Source: Pohlia nutans (lineage: Eukaryota; Streptophyta; Bryopsida; Bryales; Mniaceae). Taken from it: a stretch of DNA of 64,000 nucleotides. The notes beneath the pieces are model-generated. The model was given only the letters and a program-made list of their open reading frames with translations, made no database searches and was not told where the DNA came from. Location of the stretch: contig CM040104.1 of assembly GCA_022496805.1 (NCBI GenBank), forward strand, positions 1,108,650 through 1,172,649, written 5' to 3'. Positions within the stretch are counted from its first letter, which is position 1. Each line of letters begins with the position of its first letter. Positions 52,331 to 63,700 of this stretch are shown piece by piece. A program made the translations under genes and the position numbers.

Positions 52331-53302
52331 ATCCTTGATTGAAGGACGTACGCTCACAAAATTCAGCCCCTAGAAAGCTAAGAAAAATTGTTTTTATGAT
52401 TTTTGACAATTTTGTGATTTGTGAAGCAAATTGCACACGTACGTGCTTCTAATGCCTCCAAACTAATTCCAAACACTAAATCAGCACCTTTGTGCTACAC
52501 ATCAACCTCACAACACTCAATCGTGATGGTTCTTAGTGAATTTGCACAAGATCATACCACAACACCCTAACTAGGAGAATTGCGCACTCGTTGGCTCAAA
52601 TCCACTCAAATCAGCACCCTTGTGCTTCACAACACGTAACGCACCCTATGGACACCCTTGTGCCTTCCAAGGACTCTAAATCAATGCAAATTCAGCCCCT
52701 TCAAGTCCTAATTGCATTGAAATTCATCAAATCAGCCCCGTTGTGCATTCACTAACCCAAACTCTAATTTTGAGCACTCCAAGGGCATAACTCACATTCC
52801 AAACCCTTGTGCAAGAATTGCAATACCAAAATCAGATTGTAGACTCACCCCAAGAGCCTCAAAGCATAAAAGTGCCTTGCAACAACACAAGTGCACAAAT
52901 TGAGCACAAATTGAGCCAATAAGCTCCAATAAGCTCCAATAAGCTCCAATAAGCTCCAATCAGCTCCAATATACTCCAACAAGCACCAATAAGCTCCAAA
53001 GCTCCAATTCAGCCCTTGTAGACGTGTATAAACTCCAAAAGTGCTCCAAAGTGCTCCAAAAGCTCCAAATCAACAAATGATAGCTCCAAAGTGCGAATTC
53101 AGCCCTCCAACACGTAGATCAAAGGTAGGAAGATTGTAATACCTCCCAATGTCGAAATCAGCCCACCAAAGCTCGAATTCAGCCCTCCAAAGTTCCAAAT
53201 CAGCGCTCCAATACTCCAAAATCAGCGCTCCAAAGCACGACCTCCACACAATGAGCAATCTAATCTTTGACTCACGCAAAACACATGAGTGGGCCCATAA
53301 CC
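52331..53302 (-). other. Leader of L
   Basis: 972 nt with five 10-bp units near 52917-52968. It differs from the leader of K at only a few positions. No gene. Confidence 0.7.
53289..53302 (-). other. Primer-binding site of L
   Basis: The minus strand reads GGTTATGGGCCCAC. Confidence 0.85.
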
Positions 53303-53620
53303 TATTGAAGGTTAGATTAGAATGCCAAAGCCTCACACAAACACTTGGAATGCATAGGAAAGAGATGATCTTTACTCATGGGCTGCCCCTCTTAAGTAGT
53401 ACACCCAAGGGAGTCCCCTTGGCAAACCATATGGGACATCAGCCCATACTCCACTCCTAGTACACTAGGATCAGCCCATATCACTTGGGAGACCCAATTC
53501 TCATTATCTCTAACTAGTACCACTTCTCTAGTTGCTAGTCTAGCTCATTCGCATCATCTACTCTAGCTAATACGCATGGCTATGAGCAACTTCAGCCCAC
53601 GCAATCATCCTACTTCAACA
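53303..53620 (-). repeat. 5' LTR of L
   Basis: 318 bp, identical by eye to 47955-48272 and followed by ACATC. Confidence 0.94.
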
Positions 53621-53625
53621 ACATC

Positions 53626-53805
53626 AGCCCATACTCCACTCCTAGTACACTAGGATGAGCCCATATCACTTGGGAGACCCAATTCTCATTACTTCTAACT
53701 AGTACCACTTCTCTAGTTGCTAGTCTAGCTCATTCGCATCATCTACTCTAGCTAATGCGCATGGCTATGAGCAACTTCAGCCCACGCAATCATCCTACTT
53801 CAACA
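53626..53805 (-). repeat. 5' LTR of J, outer 180 bp
   Basis: It continues 47817-47954. It carries ATTACTTC and GGATGAGCCC, unlike the 3' LTR of J, and ends CTTCAACA at 53805. Confidence 0.92.
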
Positions 53806-54336
53806 AGGTTGTGTCTTGGAGGTGACAACATTGTGTTGAGTGGTTATTGTGATGCGGATTATGCGGGTGATACCAATGATCGTAGATCCACCACGGGATA
53901 CATGTTCAAAGTTGGATCGGGGGCCGTTTCATGGAATAGCAAGCGCCAACAAACCACGGCCACGTCAACGGTTGAGGCGGAGTACATGGCGACGAGCCAC
54001 GGTACGAAGGAGGCCATTTGGTTGACGCAACTAATGGCGGATGTGAGATGCACTCAAGAGGAGGCTACAACAATCATGTGTGACAACCAAGGGAGTATGT
54101 CATTGGCGAAGAATCCAACGCATCACTCACGTACAAAGCACATTGATGTGCAATATCACTTCATTCGAGAGAAGTTAGAGATGAAGGTGATAGAGTTGAA
54201 GTATTGTCCAACGGAGCACATGGTGGCGGACGTGCTGACAAAGGCTCTTGCGAGAGATCGACATCAAAGACTAGTGGTGGCATTTGGGCTCGAAGGCTTT
54301 GGCTATTCGCAAAGTGGGAGTGTTGAAGTAGGATGA
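53806..54336 (+). pseudogene. Copia RNase H fragment of M
   Basis: It begins at RLCLGGDN and includes all RNase H catalytic positions (CDADY, EAEYMA, CDNQGS) and the [14 protein letters not shown] box to the stop in the LTR. IWLTQLM is shared with C. The open frame appears to extend left into the LTR of J, but that is fortuitous. Confidence 0.88.
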
Positions 54337-54638
54337 TTGCGTGGGCTGAAGTTGCTCATAGCCATGCGCATTAGCTAGAGTAGATGATGCGAATGAGCTA
54401 GACTTGCAACTAAAGAAGTGATACTAGTTAGAAGTAATGAGAATTGGGTCTCCCAAGTGATATGGGCTGATCCTAGTGTACTAGGAGTGGAGTATGGGCT
54501 GATGTCCCATATGGTTTGCCAAGGGGCCTCCCTTGGGTGTGCTACTTAAGAGGGGCAGCCCATGAGTAAAGATTATCTCTTTCCTATGCATTCCAAGTGT
54601 TTGTGTGAGGCTTTGGCATTCTAATCTAACCTTCAATA
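54321..54638 (+). repeat. 3' LTR of M
   Basis: 318 bp of the GAAGTAATG subtype. Variants include CAACTAAAGAAG. Confidence 0.92.
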
Positions 54639-55219
54639 GAAGGCATTGCTAGACAAACCACAACGCCATATACACCACAACAAAACGGAGTTGCAGAGCG
54701 TGCAAATCGAACAATTGTGGAAATGGCAAGGAGTATGTTGCATGCACAAAATTTGGGTTTGGACCTTTGGGCGGAAGCGGTGGTGACTGCGGTGTACACA
54801 CGCAACCGATGCCCGACGAGTGCGGTTCAAAACATGACACCCGAGCAAGCGTGGAGTGGGAGGCCACCCCGCGTGGAGCACATGCGCACATTTGGATGCA
54901 TCGCATTTGCAAAGGTACCCGATTCTCAAAGAACCAAACTTGAGGCCAAGGCAACAAAATGTGTGTTTCTTGGATATTGTGAAGGTACCAAGGCGTACAG
55001 GCTCATGTCGCTCGACACCAAGAAGATCATTCGAGCTCGTGATGTGACATTTTGCGAGAATTCCAAGGTTGAAGACAATTTGGACGATGGTCCAAGTGGG
55101 AGAAGTGGCGATAAACCGGCCATTGTGGACCAATCTTCCAAATCTCCCGTTATTGATATTGTTGATGAAGACGAAGATGACGAAGATGGTGGTGATGAGG
55201 AACATATTGAGGAACCACC
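54639..55219 (+). pseudogene. Copia fragment N: integrase C-terminal half and linker
   Basis: It is in the family-1 frame from EGIARQTT, including the third catalytic acid in NGVAERANRT and the GYCEGTKAYRL segment, to the acidic linker ending EEPP. SLDTKK replaces SLETKK. It is cut on the left by M (after or before GAAGG) and on the right by O (after CCACC). Confidence 0.88.
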
Positions 55220-55537
55220 TATTGAAGGTTAGATTAGAATGCCAAAGCCTCACACAAACACTTGGAATGCATAGGAAAGAGATGATCTTTACTCATGGGC
55301 TGCCCCTCTTAAGTAGCACACCCAAGGGAGTCCCCTTGGCAAACCATATGGGACATCAGCCCATACTCCACTCCTAGTACACTAGGATCAGCCCATATGA
55401 CTTGGGAGACCCAATTCTCATTATCTCTAACTAGTACCACTTCTCTAGTTGCTAGTCTAGCTCATTCGCATCATCTACTCTAGCTAATGCGCATGGCTAT
55501 GAGCAACTTCAGCCCACGCAATCATCCTACTTCAACA
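55220..55537 (-). repeat. 3' LTR of O
   Basis: 318 bp of the ATTATCTC subtype, with the private CATATGACTTGGG. Confidence 0.93.
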
Positions 55538-58500
55538 CTCCCACTTTGCGAATAGCCAAAGCCTTGGAGCCCAAATGCCACCACTAGTCTTTGATGTCGA
55601 TCTCTCGCAAGAGCCTTTGTCAGCACGTCCGCCACCATGTGCTCCGTTGGACAATACTTCAACTCTATCACCTTCATCTCTAACTTCTCTCGAATGAAGT
55701 GATATTGCACATCAATGTGCTTTGTACGTGAGTGATGCGTTGGATTCTTCGCCAATGACATACTCCCTTGGTTGTCACACATGATTGTTGTAGCCTCCTC
55801 TTGAGTGCATCTCACATCCGCCATTAGTTGCCTCAACCAAATGGCCTCCTTCGTACCGTGGCTCGTCGCCATGTACTCCGCCTCAACCGTTGACGTGGCC
55901 GTGGTTTGTTGGCGCTTGCTATTCCATGAAACGGCCCCCGATCCAACTTTGAACATGTACCCCGTGGTGGATCTACGATCATTGGTATCACCCGCATAAT
56001 CCGCATCACAATACCCACTCAACACAATGTTGTCACCTCCAAGACACAACCTCACATCACTTGTGCCTTTCAAGTACCGCATGATCCTCTTGACCGCAAC
56101 CCAATGACTTGAACCCGGTCTTGCCATGTGTTGACTCACAACGCTGATTGGATACGCAAGGTCCGGCCTTGTTGCAATCATAGCATACATCAATGACCCT
56201 ACAGCTTGCTTGTATGGCACATCCACCATAGATTGAGCCTCTAATGCATACTCCTCATCGGTGAGTTTCACGAGTTTGGAATTCACATCCAATGGAGTGC
56301 CAACCGGTTTGCAATCCTCCATGCCAAAGCGTTTGAGAACATCCATAACATACTTGCTTTGATTCATTGTTATGGTGCGTGTTGCTCTATCTCGCACAAA
56401 CTCAACTCCTAAACAAAAGTGCAACTCACCCAGATCACTCATCTCGTACTCGTTCTCAAGCATTGCCTTCAATGCCTTCAAAGAGCTCATACAACTTGCA
56501 AGGATGATCAAATCATCCACATATATGATCACGATGACCACATGTTGCCCCTTTTGCATGAAATACAAGCTGTGATCAGCGATGCTCCTTGTGAACCCGA
56601 TATGAACAAGAAACGTGTCAATCTTTTGATACCATGCGCGTGGAGATTGCTTCAACCCATACAATGACTTGTTCAACTTGCAAACAAGGTTCTCATTACC
56701 TCGTTGCACAAATCCTTCGGGTTGTACCATGTAGATGTCCTCGTCCAACTCGCCGTTCAAGAACGCCGTCTTGACATCCATTTGATGCATTTCCAAATCC
56801 ATGGCAGCCCCGATGGCCAAAATGCATCGAATAGTGGTGAATTTCGCCACCGGTGCAAAGGTCTCATGAAAATCAACACCTTCGATTTGTGAAAAGCCCT
56901 TTGCCACCAATCTTGCCTTATAACGAACCACATCACCCGTTGCATCTCTCTTTGCACGAAATACCCACTTACAACCGATAGCGTTGCGATTCTTGGGGAG
57001 GGGAGTCAATTCCCAAGTGCCATTGTCCATCAACGATTTGTACTCCTCTTGCATGGCTTGCTCCCACTTGTTTGCATCATCACAACTCAACGCTTCACGA
57101 ATCGTCAATGGAGCATCTAAAAGTGCAACGTTTGCATGCTCCTCCTCACCTTGAGGGAGAATATGATTCTTCCACCACTCGCCAAGTGGTCTACGATTTC
57201 TCTCTGGATAACGACGATCGCTCGAGGATGCATTGTCTTCAACCGCCGTTGCTTGTGCCTTTTTCTCGCCATTCTTCGTCTTCAAAGGTCGCTCCTCAAT
57301 ATGTTCCTCATCACCACCATCTTCGTCATCTTCGTCTTCATGAACAATATCAATAACGGGAGATTTGGAAGATTGGTCCACAATCGCTGGTTTATCGCCA
57401 CTTCTCCCACTTGGACCATCGTCCAAATTGTCTTCAACCTTGGAATTCTCGCAAAATGTCACATCACGAGCTCGAATGATCTTCTTGGTCTCGAGCGACA
57501 TGAGCCTGTACGCCTTGGTACCTTCACAATATCCAAGAAACACACATTTTGTTGCCTTGGCCTCAAGTTTGGTTCTTTGAGAATCGGGTACCTTTGCAAA
57601 TGCGATGCATCCAAATGTGCGCATGTGCTCCACGCGGGGTGGCCTCCCACTCCACGCTTGCTCTGGTGTCATGTTTTGAACCGCACTCGTCGGGCATCGG
57701 TTGCGTGTGTACACCGCAGTCACCACCGCTTCCGCCCAAAGGTCCAAACCCAAATTTTGTGCATGCAACATACTCCTTGCCATTTCCACAATTGTTCGAT
57801 TTGCACGCTCTGCAACTCCGTTTTGTTGTGGTGTATATGGCGTTGTGGTTTGTCTAGCAATGCCTTCTTTCTTCAATAACTCTCCAAATTGGTTGGACAT
57901 GAACTCGCCGCCATTATCCGATCGAAACACCTTGATCTTGTGCTCGGATTGCTTCTCAACCAACGCCTTGAACTCTTTGAACTTCTCAAAACACTCGCTC
58001 TTTGCTTTGATCGGATACAACCATATCTTCCTCGAAAAATCATCAATGAACGTCACAAAATACTTGCAACCCCCCATAGACGTGGTCTTCATTGGACCAC
58101 ACACGTCGGAATGCACAATCTCAAGAACCTTGGTTGCACGAGTTGCCCCATCAACTGGAAACGGTGAGCGTTGTTGTTTGCCTTCAATACAACCCTCACA
58201 TGTGAATGAACTAGGTGCGACGTGTGATTGTGCAAGATCCATGCCACTTACCATTCCACGCAGTGCTTTCACACTCTTGACATTCAAATGCCCGAGACGA
58301 CGATGCCACAACGCCAACTTGTCTTCGTTTGAACTCGATTGCACCAACGTTGCCGATTCCGCCGCGTGCATCTTGGAAAACTTGATTTGGTACAAGCCGT
58401 TGACTTCGTGTATAATGGCCACCTCCTCACGACTTGGAGACAACACAAAACACCCTTGGTCGCTAAATTCCACTCGCAAATGCTTCATCACCAAATGTCG

Positions 58501-59429
58501 CACCGATAAAAGATTTGCCTTCAACTTGGGAACGTGGAGGACATCATGGATGGTAATTGTCTTCACACGACCCTTCACCTCGGTGTCTACGACGATGGAT
58601 CCTTTACCCACGGCTTGAAGAACCGTATCATCACCCAAAATGACATTCTTTGGAGATATGACGTGATATGATTGGAAACAAGTCCTAATGGGCGCCATGT
58701 GACTCGAGGCTCCCGAATCAACAATCCAATCGATCACACTACCATTGCATGACACGTCACTTGCCATCATTGCATACTCGTCCCCGTCATTACTACAAGA
58801 AGAGACGCTAGTCATAAATGCGTACTCATCACCTGCATCGTTGACCTTTGTATTGTTGGCACTTTCCTCTCTCTTGCGTTTGTAGCAAAATTTTGCCAAG
58901 TGGCCCTTCTTACCGCAATAGTAGCATACCTTGTCTGTAGAGCTCCCACTGGCACCGCTCTTGGATTGCTTCGCCATAAGCGCCGCGCTATCGCCACGAG
59001 TCTCGTTCTCTTTGCGCCGCGAGAGTTCATGCAACAACCGTGATGTCACATAATCAAGAGTGAGCTCGCTAATGGGCCTACTCTCCATAGCAACGATAAG
59101 ATACTCGTACGACGGCGGCAAACTCTCGAGGAGCGTCATAACGATATCACCGTCGGTAATGTTGACGTCTGCGCCGTTGAGCTGATCCGCAAGAGCCTTG
59201 ACTTTGTTGATGTGCGCCAACATGTCGTCGTTTTCTTCCATCTTGATGGTGAAAAACTTGCGCCTCAAAAACAAGATATTGACCAAGCTCTTTGCCTCAT
59301 GAATATTGCAAAGCTTGGCCCATGCCTCGGCGGGAGTCTTGCACGACCGAATATGAGAAAGCTGGGAATCAGAAAGATTAAGAGCCAAAATCGCAAAGGC
59401 CTTTTTCTCTCGCCGAGTGTACGCAGTTC
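55522..59429 (-). pseudogene. gag-pol of O lacking the first ~55 codons
   Basis: It is open from the RTAYTRREKK region of gag to the stop, with CCHC, DSGAS, DDE, YVDD and RNase H all present. IVHEDEDD in the linker is private, and FGLQGFGYSQS is shared with L. No start codon is available before the junction with P. The 1288-codon frame beginning with a non-ATG codon at 59388 is simply the open remainder. The frame is expected to be completed beyond the window. Confidence 0.9.
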
Positions 59430-59747
59430 TGTTGAAGTAGGATGATTGCGTGGGCTGAAGTTGCTCATAGCCATGCGCATTAGCTAGAGTAGATGATGCG
59501 AATGAGCTAGACTAGCAACTAGAGAAGTGGTACTAGTTAGAGATAATGAGAATTGGGTCTCCCAAGTGATATGGGCTGATCCTAGTGTACTAGGAGTGGA
59601 GTATGGGCTGATGTCCCATATGGTTTGCCAAGGGGACTCCCTTGGGTGTACTACTTAAGAGGGGCAGCCCATGAGTAAAGATCATCTCTTTCCTATGCAT
59701 TCCAAGTGTTTGTGTGAGGCTTTGGCATTCTAATCTAACCTTCAATA
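59430..59747 (+). repeat. 5' LTR of P
   Basis: 318 bp of the GAGATAATG subtype, close to the LTRs of H. Confidence 0.93.
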
Positions 59748-59761
59748 GGTTATGGGCCCAC
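59748..59761 (+). other. Primer-binding site of P
   Basis: GGTTATGGGCCCAC. Confidence 0.85.
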
Positions 59762-60719
59762 TCATGTGTTTTGCGTGAGTCAAAGATTAGATTGCTCATT
59801 GTGTGGAGGTCGTGCTTTGGAGCGCTGATTTTGGAGTATTGGAGCGCTGATTTGGAACTTTGGAGGGCTGAATTCGAGCTTTGGTGGGCTGATTTCGACA
59901 TTGGGAGGTATTACAATCTTCCTACCTTTGATCTACGTGTTGGAGGGCTGAATTCGCACTTTGGAGCTATCATTTGTTGATTTGGAGCTTTTGGAGCACT
60001 TTGGAGCACTTTTGGAGTTTATACACGTCTACAAGGGCTGAATTGGAGCTTTGGAGCTTATTGGTGCTTGTTGGAGTATATTGGAGCTGATTGGAGCTTA
60101 GTGGAGCTTATTGGAGCTTATTGGAGCTTATTGGCTCAATTTGTGCTCAATTTGTGCACTTGTGTTGTTGCAAGGCACTTTTATGCTTTGAGGCTCTTGG
60201 GGTGAGTCTACAATCTGATTTTGGTATTGCAATTCTTGCACAAGGGTTTGGAATGTGAGTTATGCCCTTGGAGTGCTCAAAATTAGAGTTTGGGTTAGTG
60301 AATGCACAACGGGGCTGATTTGATGAATTTCAATGCAATTAGGACTTGAAGGGGCTGAATTTGCATTGATTTAGAGTCCTTGGAAGGCACAAGGGTGTCC
60401 ATAGGGTGCGTTACGTGTTGTGAAGCACAAGGGTGCTGATTTGAGTGGATTTGAGCCAACGAGTGCGCAATTCTCCTAGTTAGGGTGTTGTGGTATGATC
60501 TTGTGCAAATTCACTAAGAACCATCACGATTGAGTGTTGTGAGGTTGATGTGTAGCACAAAGGTGCTGATTTAGTGTTTGGAATTAGTTTGGAGGCATTA
60601 GAAGCACGTACGTGTGCAATTTGCTTCACAAATCACAAAATTGTCAAAAATCATAAAAACAATTTTTCTTAGCTTTCTAGGGGCTGAATTTTGTGAGCGT
60701 ACGTCCTTCAATCAAGGAT
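59762..60719 (+). other. Leader of P
   Basis: It contains five 10-bp units, one reading GAGCTTAGTG, a variant shared with G, and the usual GCTGA motifs. No gene. Confidence 0.7.
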
Positions 60720-63700
60720 ATGGCTACATTTGAGGGTGAAGGTGCTAAGGTTGTAGACAAGTTCGATGGCGTCAACTTCCACTTGTGGAAATTCAAGATG
60801 GAAATGGTCATGGCCGAAAAAGAATTGTGGGAGATAGTTGAGGGTAGTGAGGAACCGCCTTCGTCCGACGCCGAGGCTAGGGTACGAACTGCGTACACTC
60901 GGCGAGAGAAAAAGGCCTTTGCCATTTTGGCTCTTAATCTTTCTGATTCCCAGCTTTCTCATATTCGGTCGTGCAAGACTCCCGCCGAGGCATGGGCCAA
61001 GCTTTGCAATATTCATGAGGCAAAGAGCTTGGTCAATATCTTGTTTTTGAGGCGCAAGTTTTTCACCATCAAGATGGAAGAAAACGACGACATGTTGGCG
61101 CACATCAACAAAGTGAAGGCTCTTGCGGATCAGCTCAACGGCGCAGACGTCAACATTACCGACGGTGATATCGTTATGACGCTCCTCGAGAGTTTGCCGC
61201 CGTCGTACGAGTATCTTATCGTTGCTATGGAGAGTAGGCCCATTAGCGAGCTCACTCTTGATTATGTGACATCACGGTTGTTGCATGAACTCTCGCGGCG
61301 CAAAGAGAACGAGACTCGTGGCGATAGCGCGGCGCTTATGGCGAAGCAATCCAAGAGCGGTGCGAGTGGGAGCTCTACAGACAAGGTATGCTACTATTGC
61401 GGTAAGAAGGGCCACTTGGCAAAATTTTGCTACAAACGCAAGAGAGAGGAAAGTGCCAACAATACAAAGGTCAACGATGCAGGTGATGAGTACGCATTTA
61501 TGACTAGCGTCTCTTCTTGTAGTAATGACGGGGACGAGTATGCAATGATGGCAAGTGACGTGTCATGCAATGGTAGTGTGATCGATTGGATTGTTGATTC
61601 GGGAGCCTCGAGTCACATGGCGCCCATTAGGACTTGTTTCCAATCATATCACGTCATATCTCCAAAGAATGTCATTTTGGGTGATGATACGGTTCTTCAA
61701 GCCGTGGGTAAAGGATCCATCGTCGTAGACACCGAAGTGAAGGGTCGTGTGAAGACAATTACCATCCATGATGTCCTCCACGTTCCCAAGTTGAAGGCAA
61801 ATCTTTTATCGGTGCGACATTTGGTGATGAAGCATTTGCGAGTGGAATTTAGCGACCAAGGGTGTTTTGTGTTGTCTCCAAGTCGTGAGGAGGTGGCCAT
61901 TATACACGAAGTCAACGGCTTGTACCAAATCAAGTTTTCCAAGATGCACGCGGCGGAATCGGCAACGTTGGTGCAATCGAGTTCAAACGAAGACAAGTTG
62001 GCGTTGTGGCATCGTCGTCTCGGGCATTTGAATGTCAAGAGTGTGAAAGCACTCCGTGGAATGGTAAGTGGCATGGATCTTGCACAATCACACGTCGCAC
62101 CTAGTTCATTCACATGTGAGGGTTGTATTGAAGGCAAGCAACAACGCTCACCGTTTCCAGTTGATGGGGCAACTCGTGCAACCAAGGTTCTTGAGATTGT
62201 GCATTCCGACGTGTGTGGTCCAATGAAGACCACGTCTATGGGGGGTTGCAAGTATTTTGTGACGTTCATTGATGATTTTTCGAGGAAGATATGGTTGTAT
62301 CCGATCAAAGCAAAGAGCGAGTGTTTTGAGAAGTTCAAAGAGTTCAAGGCGTTGGTTGAGAAGCAATCCGAGCACAAGATCAAGGTGTTTCGATCGGATA
62401 ATGGCGGCGAGTTCTTGTCCAACCAATTTGGAGAGTTATTGAAGAAAGAAGGCATTGCTAGACAAACCACAACGCCATATACACCACAACAAAACGGAGT
62501 TGCAGAGCGTGCAAATCGAACAATTGTGGAAATGGCAAGGAGTATGTTGCATGCACAAAATTTGGGTTTGGACCTTTGGGCGGAAGCGGTGGTGACTGCG
62601 GTGTACACACGCAACCGATGCCCGACGAGTGCGGTTCAAAACATGACACCAGAGCAAGCGTGGAGTGGGAGGCCTCCCCGCGTGGAGCACATGCGCACAT
62701 TTGGATGCATCGCATTTGCAAAGGTACCCGATTCTCAAAGAACCAAACTTGAGGCCAAGGCAACAAAATGTGTGTTTCTTGGATATTGTGAAGGTACCAA
62801 GGCGTACAGGCTCATGTCGCTCGAGACCAAGAAGATCATTCGAGCTCGTGATGTGACATTTTGCGAGAATTCCAAGGTTGAAGACAATTTGGACGATGGT
62901 CCAAGTGGGAGAAGTGGCGATAAACCGGCGATTGTGGACCAATCTTCCAAATCTCCCGTTATTGATATTGTTGATGAAGACGAAGATGACGAAGATGGTG
63001 GTGATGACGAACATATTGAGGAGCGACCTTTGAAGACGAAGAATGGCGACAAAAAGGCACAAGCAACGGCGGTTGAAGACAATGCATCCTCGAGCGATCG
63101 TCGTTATCCAGAGAGAAATCGTAGACCACTTGGCGAGTGGTGGAAGAATCATATTCTCCCTCAAGGTGAGGAGGAGCATGCAAACGTTGCACTTTTAGAT
63201 GCTCCATTGACGATTCGTGAAGCGTTGAGTTGTGATGATGCAAACAAGTGGGAGCAAGCCATGCAAGAGGAGTACAAATCGTTGATGGACAATGGCACTT
63301 GGGAATTGACTCCCCTCCCCAAGAATCGCAACGCTATCGGTTGTAAGTGGGTATTTCGTGCAAAGAGAGATGCAACGGGTGATGTGGTTCGTTATAAGGC
63401 AAGATTGGTGGCAAAGGGCTTTTCACAAATCGAAGGTGTTGATTTTCATGAGACCTTTGCACCCGTGGCGAAATTCACCACTATTCGATGCATTTTGGCC
63501 ATCGGGGCTGCCATGGATTTGGAAATGCATCAAATGGATGTGAAGACGGCGTTCTTGAACGGCGAGTTGGACGAGGACATCTACATGGTACAACCCGAAG
63601 GATTTGTGCAACGAGGTAATGAGAACCTTGTTTGCAAGTTGAACAAGTCATTGTATGGGTTGAAGCAATCTCCACGCGCATGGTATCAAAAGATTGACAC

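Larger units (their letters stand above)
47955..53620 (-). mobile_element. Family-1 Copia element L, full length, identical LTRs (5666 bp)
   Basis: It is inserted inside the 5' LTR of J with a perfect duplication, ACATC (47950-47954 and 53621-53625). Both LTRs carry the private CTAATACGCATGG and appear identical. The insertion into another copy's LTR leaves two LTR starts within 138 bp. Confidence 0.95.
36806..53805 (-). mobile_element. Family-1 Copia element J, full length, carrying K and L; mismatched flanks
   Basis: It is present in three pieces (36806-40413, 46076-47954, 53626-53805) that sum to 5667 bp. The left flank is the gag of G (GGTTG) and the right flank is the RNase H region of M (AGGTT), so it has no target duplication. 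The left LTR is of the ATTATCTC subtype and the right LTR of the ATTACTTC subtype, with about five differences. I read it as a recombinant between two insertions. Confidence 0.88.
53806..54638 (+). mobile_element. Family-1 Copia fragment M: RNase H end and 3' LTR
   Basis: This is the 3' remnant of a plus-strand copy. The left edge is the LTR end of J. The right flank GAAGG lies in integrase fragment N, so M was inserted in N. Its 5' part is missing, most simply through the recombination that created J. Confidence 0.87.
55220..59429 (-). mobile_element. Family-1 Copia element O, 3' LTR and most of gag-pol, cut by P
   Basis: It is inserted in N after CCACC. P begins at 59430 after AGTTC (59425-59429). 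The start of gag, leader and 5' LTR of O should lie beyond P, outside the window. Confidence 0.9.

Noticed and set aside
53755..54336. A fused 193-codon gene beginning in the LTR of J
   Set aside because: The first codons are LTR sequence read by chance; only the RNase H part from 53806 is homologous to pol.
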